A stretch of DNA of 7,297 nt, taken from Bacteroidota bacterium. Its GTDB lineage: Bacteria > Bacteroidota > Bacteroidia > Bacteroidales > JAKIYJ01. Every line of letters begins with the position of its first letter. Within the stretch, counting starts at the first letter, position 1. The notes beneath the pieces are model-generated. The model was not told where the DNA came from. It worked only from the letters and a program-made list of their open reading frames with translations, and did no database searches. A program made the position numbers and the translations under genes. The DNA is taken from positions 1 to 7,297 of the forward strand of contig JAKIYJ010000071.1 of the NCBI GenBank assembly GCA_022708585.1, read 5' to 3'. Below, piece by piece: positions 5,665-7,297 of the stretch.

Positions 5665-6897
5665 TTAGAAAGAAAGTATAGTTTTTTTGAAAATATCCAC
5701 TGCTTCTCTTAATTGTTCTTCATTAATTACGAGAGGTGGAGCAAAGCGAATAATATGTTCATGGGTAGGTTTGGCAAGGAGTCCCAATTCAGCCATTTTC
5801 AAACAGACATCCCATGCTCCCTTGCCATTATGAGGTTTAATTACAACAGCATTAAGCAATCCTTTACCTCTTACAAGTTCAATCATCGGAGAGTCAATTT
5901 TTTTGATTTCTTCACGAAAGATTTTACCAAGGCGTTCTGCGTTATCAGCCAGTTTTTCATCTTCAACAACCTGAAGTGCTACAACAGCAACACGAGCAGC
6001 AATTGGGTTTCCTCCATAAGTTGACCCATGTTCGCCAGGTTTAATACAAAGCATTATGTTGTCATCAGCCAATACGGCAGAAACGGGATATACCCCGCCA
6101 GAAATGGCTTTTCCCAATATCAGAATATCGGGTTTTACGTTTTCATGGTCACAGGCAAGACGTTTTCCTGTACGGGCGATACCTGTTTGAACCTCATCTG
6201 CAATAAACAAAACGTTTTTTGATTTGCATAATTCATAAGATTTTGAGAGATATCCATCATCAGGAACAAAAACTCCGGCTTCGCCCTGAATCGGTTCAAC
6301 CAGAAAACCTGCAACATTTTCATCCTTTAATGCTTCGGCAAGTGCGTTCAAATCATTGTATGGAATTTTGATAAAACCAGGAGTATAAGGGCCATAATCT
6401 TTATACGCATCAGGGTCGGTCGACATACTGATAACAGTAATGGTACGCCCATGAAAATTATTTTCACACACTATGATTTTAGCCTGATTTTCCTTAATGC
6501 CTTTTTTAAGATATGCCCATTTACGGCAAAGTTTAAGAGCTGTTTCAACAGCTTCAGCACCAGTATTCATTGGCAAAACCTTATCATAGCCAAAATATTC
6601 ACATATAAACTTTTCATAAGGACCCAATGCATCATTATAAAATGCCCGCGAGGTTAAAGCTAATGTTTGCGATTGTTTAACAAGTGCTTCAACAATACGG
6701 GGATGACAATGCCCCTGATTTACAGCTGAATAGGCTGATAAAAAATCATAATATTTTTTACCTTCAACATCCCAAACATAAACACCTTGTCCTCTGTTCA
6801 ATACAACAGGAAGTGGATGATAATTGTGAGCACCATAACGCTCTTCCATATCGATTGCCTGCCTGGATGCAGTAATATTTGCTATTTTTAATTCCAT
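5665..6897 (-). CDS. rocD: Ornithine aminotransferase
   Basis: A PLP-dependent class III aminotransferase, cytoplasmic, that moves the delta-amino group of ornithine to 2-oxoglutarate, giving glutamate-5-semialdehyde and glutamate; this links arginine breakdown with proline and glutamate. From the ATG at 6897 it is 410 residues, normal for the family. The cofactor lysine is Lys263 in LGKAISGG, with Asp234 in DEVQTG, the phosphate-binding NTGAEA (111-116) and GSTYGGNP (291-298). Ornithine-type residues are present: Tyr56 in SAYSAVNQGHCHP, Arg151 in NFHGRT, and Glu206 in EPIQGEAG, corresponding to human OAT Tyr85, Arg180 and Glu235. An in-frame ATG at 6930 lies inside a TATGTTTG promoter box and is unlikely to be used. 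The gene appears monocistronic, with copy B immediately downstream. No proline or arginine genes adjoin it here. Confidence 0.95.
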   Translation of the reverse strand: MELKIANITASRQAIDMEERYGAHNYHPLPVVLNRGQGVYVWDVEGKKYYDFLSAYSAVNQGHCHPRIVEALVKQSQTLALTSRAFYNDALGPYEKFICEYFGYDKVLPMNTGAEAVETALKLCRKWAYLKKGIKENQAKIIVCENNFHGRTITVISMSTDPDAYKDYGPYTPGFIKIPYNDLNALAEALKDENVAGFLVEPIQGEAGVFVPDDGYLSKSYELCKSKNVLFIADEVQTGIARTGKRLACDHENVKPDILILGKAISGGVYPVSAVLADDNIMLCIKPGEHGSTYGGNPIAARVAVVALQVVEDEKLADNAERLGKIFREEIKKIDSPMIELVRGKGLLNAVVIKPHNGKGAWDVCLKMAELGLLAKPTHEHIIRFAPPLVINEEQLREAVDIFKKTILSF

Positions 6898-6923
6898 AAC
6901 TTTATTAATTATTGATTTTTTTG

Positions 6924-6931
6924 CAAACATA
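6924..6931 (-). promoter_or_regulatory. -7 promoter box of rocD
   Basis: The minus strand reads TATGTTTG, matching TAnnTTTG, 26 bases before the chosen ATG at 6897. The ATG inside this box (6930) opens the longer reading frame. Transcription starting just downstream would exclude it, which supports the shorter protein. The -33 half is not clear. Confidence 0.5.
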
Positions 6932-6960
6932 AATAATTTTTTTGAAAGAAAAAATATTAT

Positions 6961-6980
6961 TGAATAATTTTGAATAATTT
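6961..6980. repeat. Tandem 10-base duplication upstream of rocD
   Basis: TGAATAATTT occurs twice in direct tandem (6961-6970 and 6971-6980), upstream of the rocD promoter box. It could be a regulator site pair or simple slippage; the sequence does not decide. Confidence 0.4.
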
Positions 6981-7032
6981 TATAAATAAATTGGCTCTAT
7001 TTTAAAATAATGTTGTTAAAAAAAAATTGGCA

Positions 7033-7065
7033 CTTTCTCGTCCTCGTTTGTAACGAGGATGAAAG
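7033..7065. other. Stem-loop, left arm of repeat copy C
   Basis: An 8-base perfect stem (TCCTCGTT / AACGAGGA) closes on the three-base loop TGT. It extends outward through CTTTC (7033-7037) and GAAAG (7061-7065). It has the highest GC content in its neighbourhood. No T-run follows on either strand, so it is not a standard intrinsic terminator. Confidence 0.6.
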
Positions 7066-7192
7066 ATTGCAAAGTGTTTTAAAGGTTTGTATAAATTTCA
7101 TTATTGTAAATAGTTAATTTTATTATAATTAAATTTATCTATATTTTTAATTAATTTATCTACTAAATTGATTATTTTATCAAAAAATTTAT

Positions 7193-7227
7193 GCACTTTT
7201 CTTTGTCTGCCATACAAAGAAAAGTGC
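7193..7227 (-). terminator. 14-base stem-loop, possible terminator for a gene beyond the right edge
   Basis: A perfect 14-base inverted repeat with a 7-base loop. Read on the minus strand, the stem is followed by ATAAATTTTTTG, a loose T-rich tail. On the plus strand the following bases are purine-rich. It could therefore end a minus-strand transcript arriving from outside the window, but the stem is AT-rich and it is also part of repeat copy C. Confidence 0.35.
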
Positions 7228-7297
7228 GAAAAGAAAAATCACCGCTGTGGAAATGATTTGATAAAACTACGCAACCCCCTTTTAGGGTTTACAAACT
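7228..7297. other. Gene-free right end with a small hairpin
   Basis: I see no coding frame here. AACCC (7273-7277) and GGGTT (7285-7289) can form a 5-base stem around a 7-base loop. It may belong to a feature cut off by the window edge. Confidence 0.25.

Larger units (their letters stand above)
7030..7227 (+). repeat. Dispersed intergenic repeat, copy C (same core, different hairpin arms)
   Basis: The core at about 7112-7190 matches copy B closely (for example TTTTTAATTAATTTATCTAC in both) but ends with a short deletion. The arms do not resemble those of A and B. On the left is a hairpin with TCCTCGTT (7041-7048) and AACGAGGA (7052-7059). On the right is GCACTTTTCTTTGT (7193-7206) with its perfect complement at 7214-7227. 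The two outer ends share a GCACTTTtC-like sequence in inverted orientation. This copy occupies the gene-free stretch at the right end. Confidence 0.7.

Noticed and set aside
5713..6875. Several short frames on both strands within rocD
   Set aside because: All overlap the conserved rocD frame and look like shadows of it.
895..7227. CRISPR array or insertion sequence explanation for the three repeats
   Set aside because: The copies are kilobases apart, differ in orientation, have no spacers between regular units, and no transposase or target-site duplication is visible.

Overview
This window looks like chromosome from an AT-rich member of the Bacteroidota. Three signs agree. Several genes are preceded by a TAnnTTTG-type -7 box instead of a Shine-Dalgarno sequence. 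The ABC ATPase resembles the Bacteroidota GldA subfamily. The secreted proteins carry short Sec signals ending in 'YSQ'. The species cannot be named from the sequence alone.

Layout, left to right. (1) The N-terminal 275 codons of threonyl-tRNA synthetase (thrS, minus strand) run off the left edge. (2) A gap at 827-1087 holds the thrS promoter box and copy A of a dispersed AT-rich repeat. (3) A minus-strand pair follows: surE (5'-nucleotidase) and, overlapping its 3' end, a small three-helix membrane protein. A promoter lies almost directly on the surE start codon. (4) Next is a secreted leucine-rich-repeat gene broken by one missing base near 2573. (5) Then comes a GldA-like ABC transporter ATPase, also minus. 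(6) A divergently oriented plus-strand gene encodes a secreted seven-bladed WD40 protein with an unassigned C-terminal domain. (7) Copy B of the repeat fills the convergent gap. (8) rocD (ornithine aminotransferase, minus) is complete. (9) The last 400 bases have no gene; they hold the rocD promoter box, copy C of the repeat, and several hairpins.

The genes do not form one pathway: they are housekeeping (thrS, surE, rocD), one transporter ATPase and two exported repeat proteins. The only clear operon-like pair is surE plus the small membrane protein. The most unusual content is the repeat family. Three copies of an approximately 75-base AT-rich core occur in intergenic gaps. Two copies have matching 13-base inverted arms that differ by compensatory changes; the third has the same core between unrelated hairpins. 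No CRISPR array, tRNA, rRNA or transposase gene was seen.
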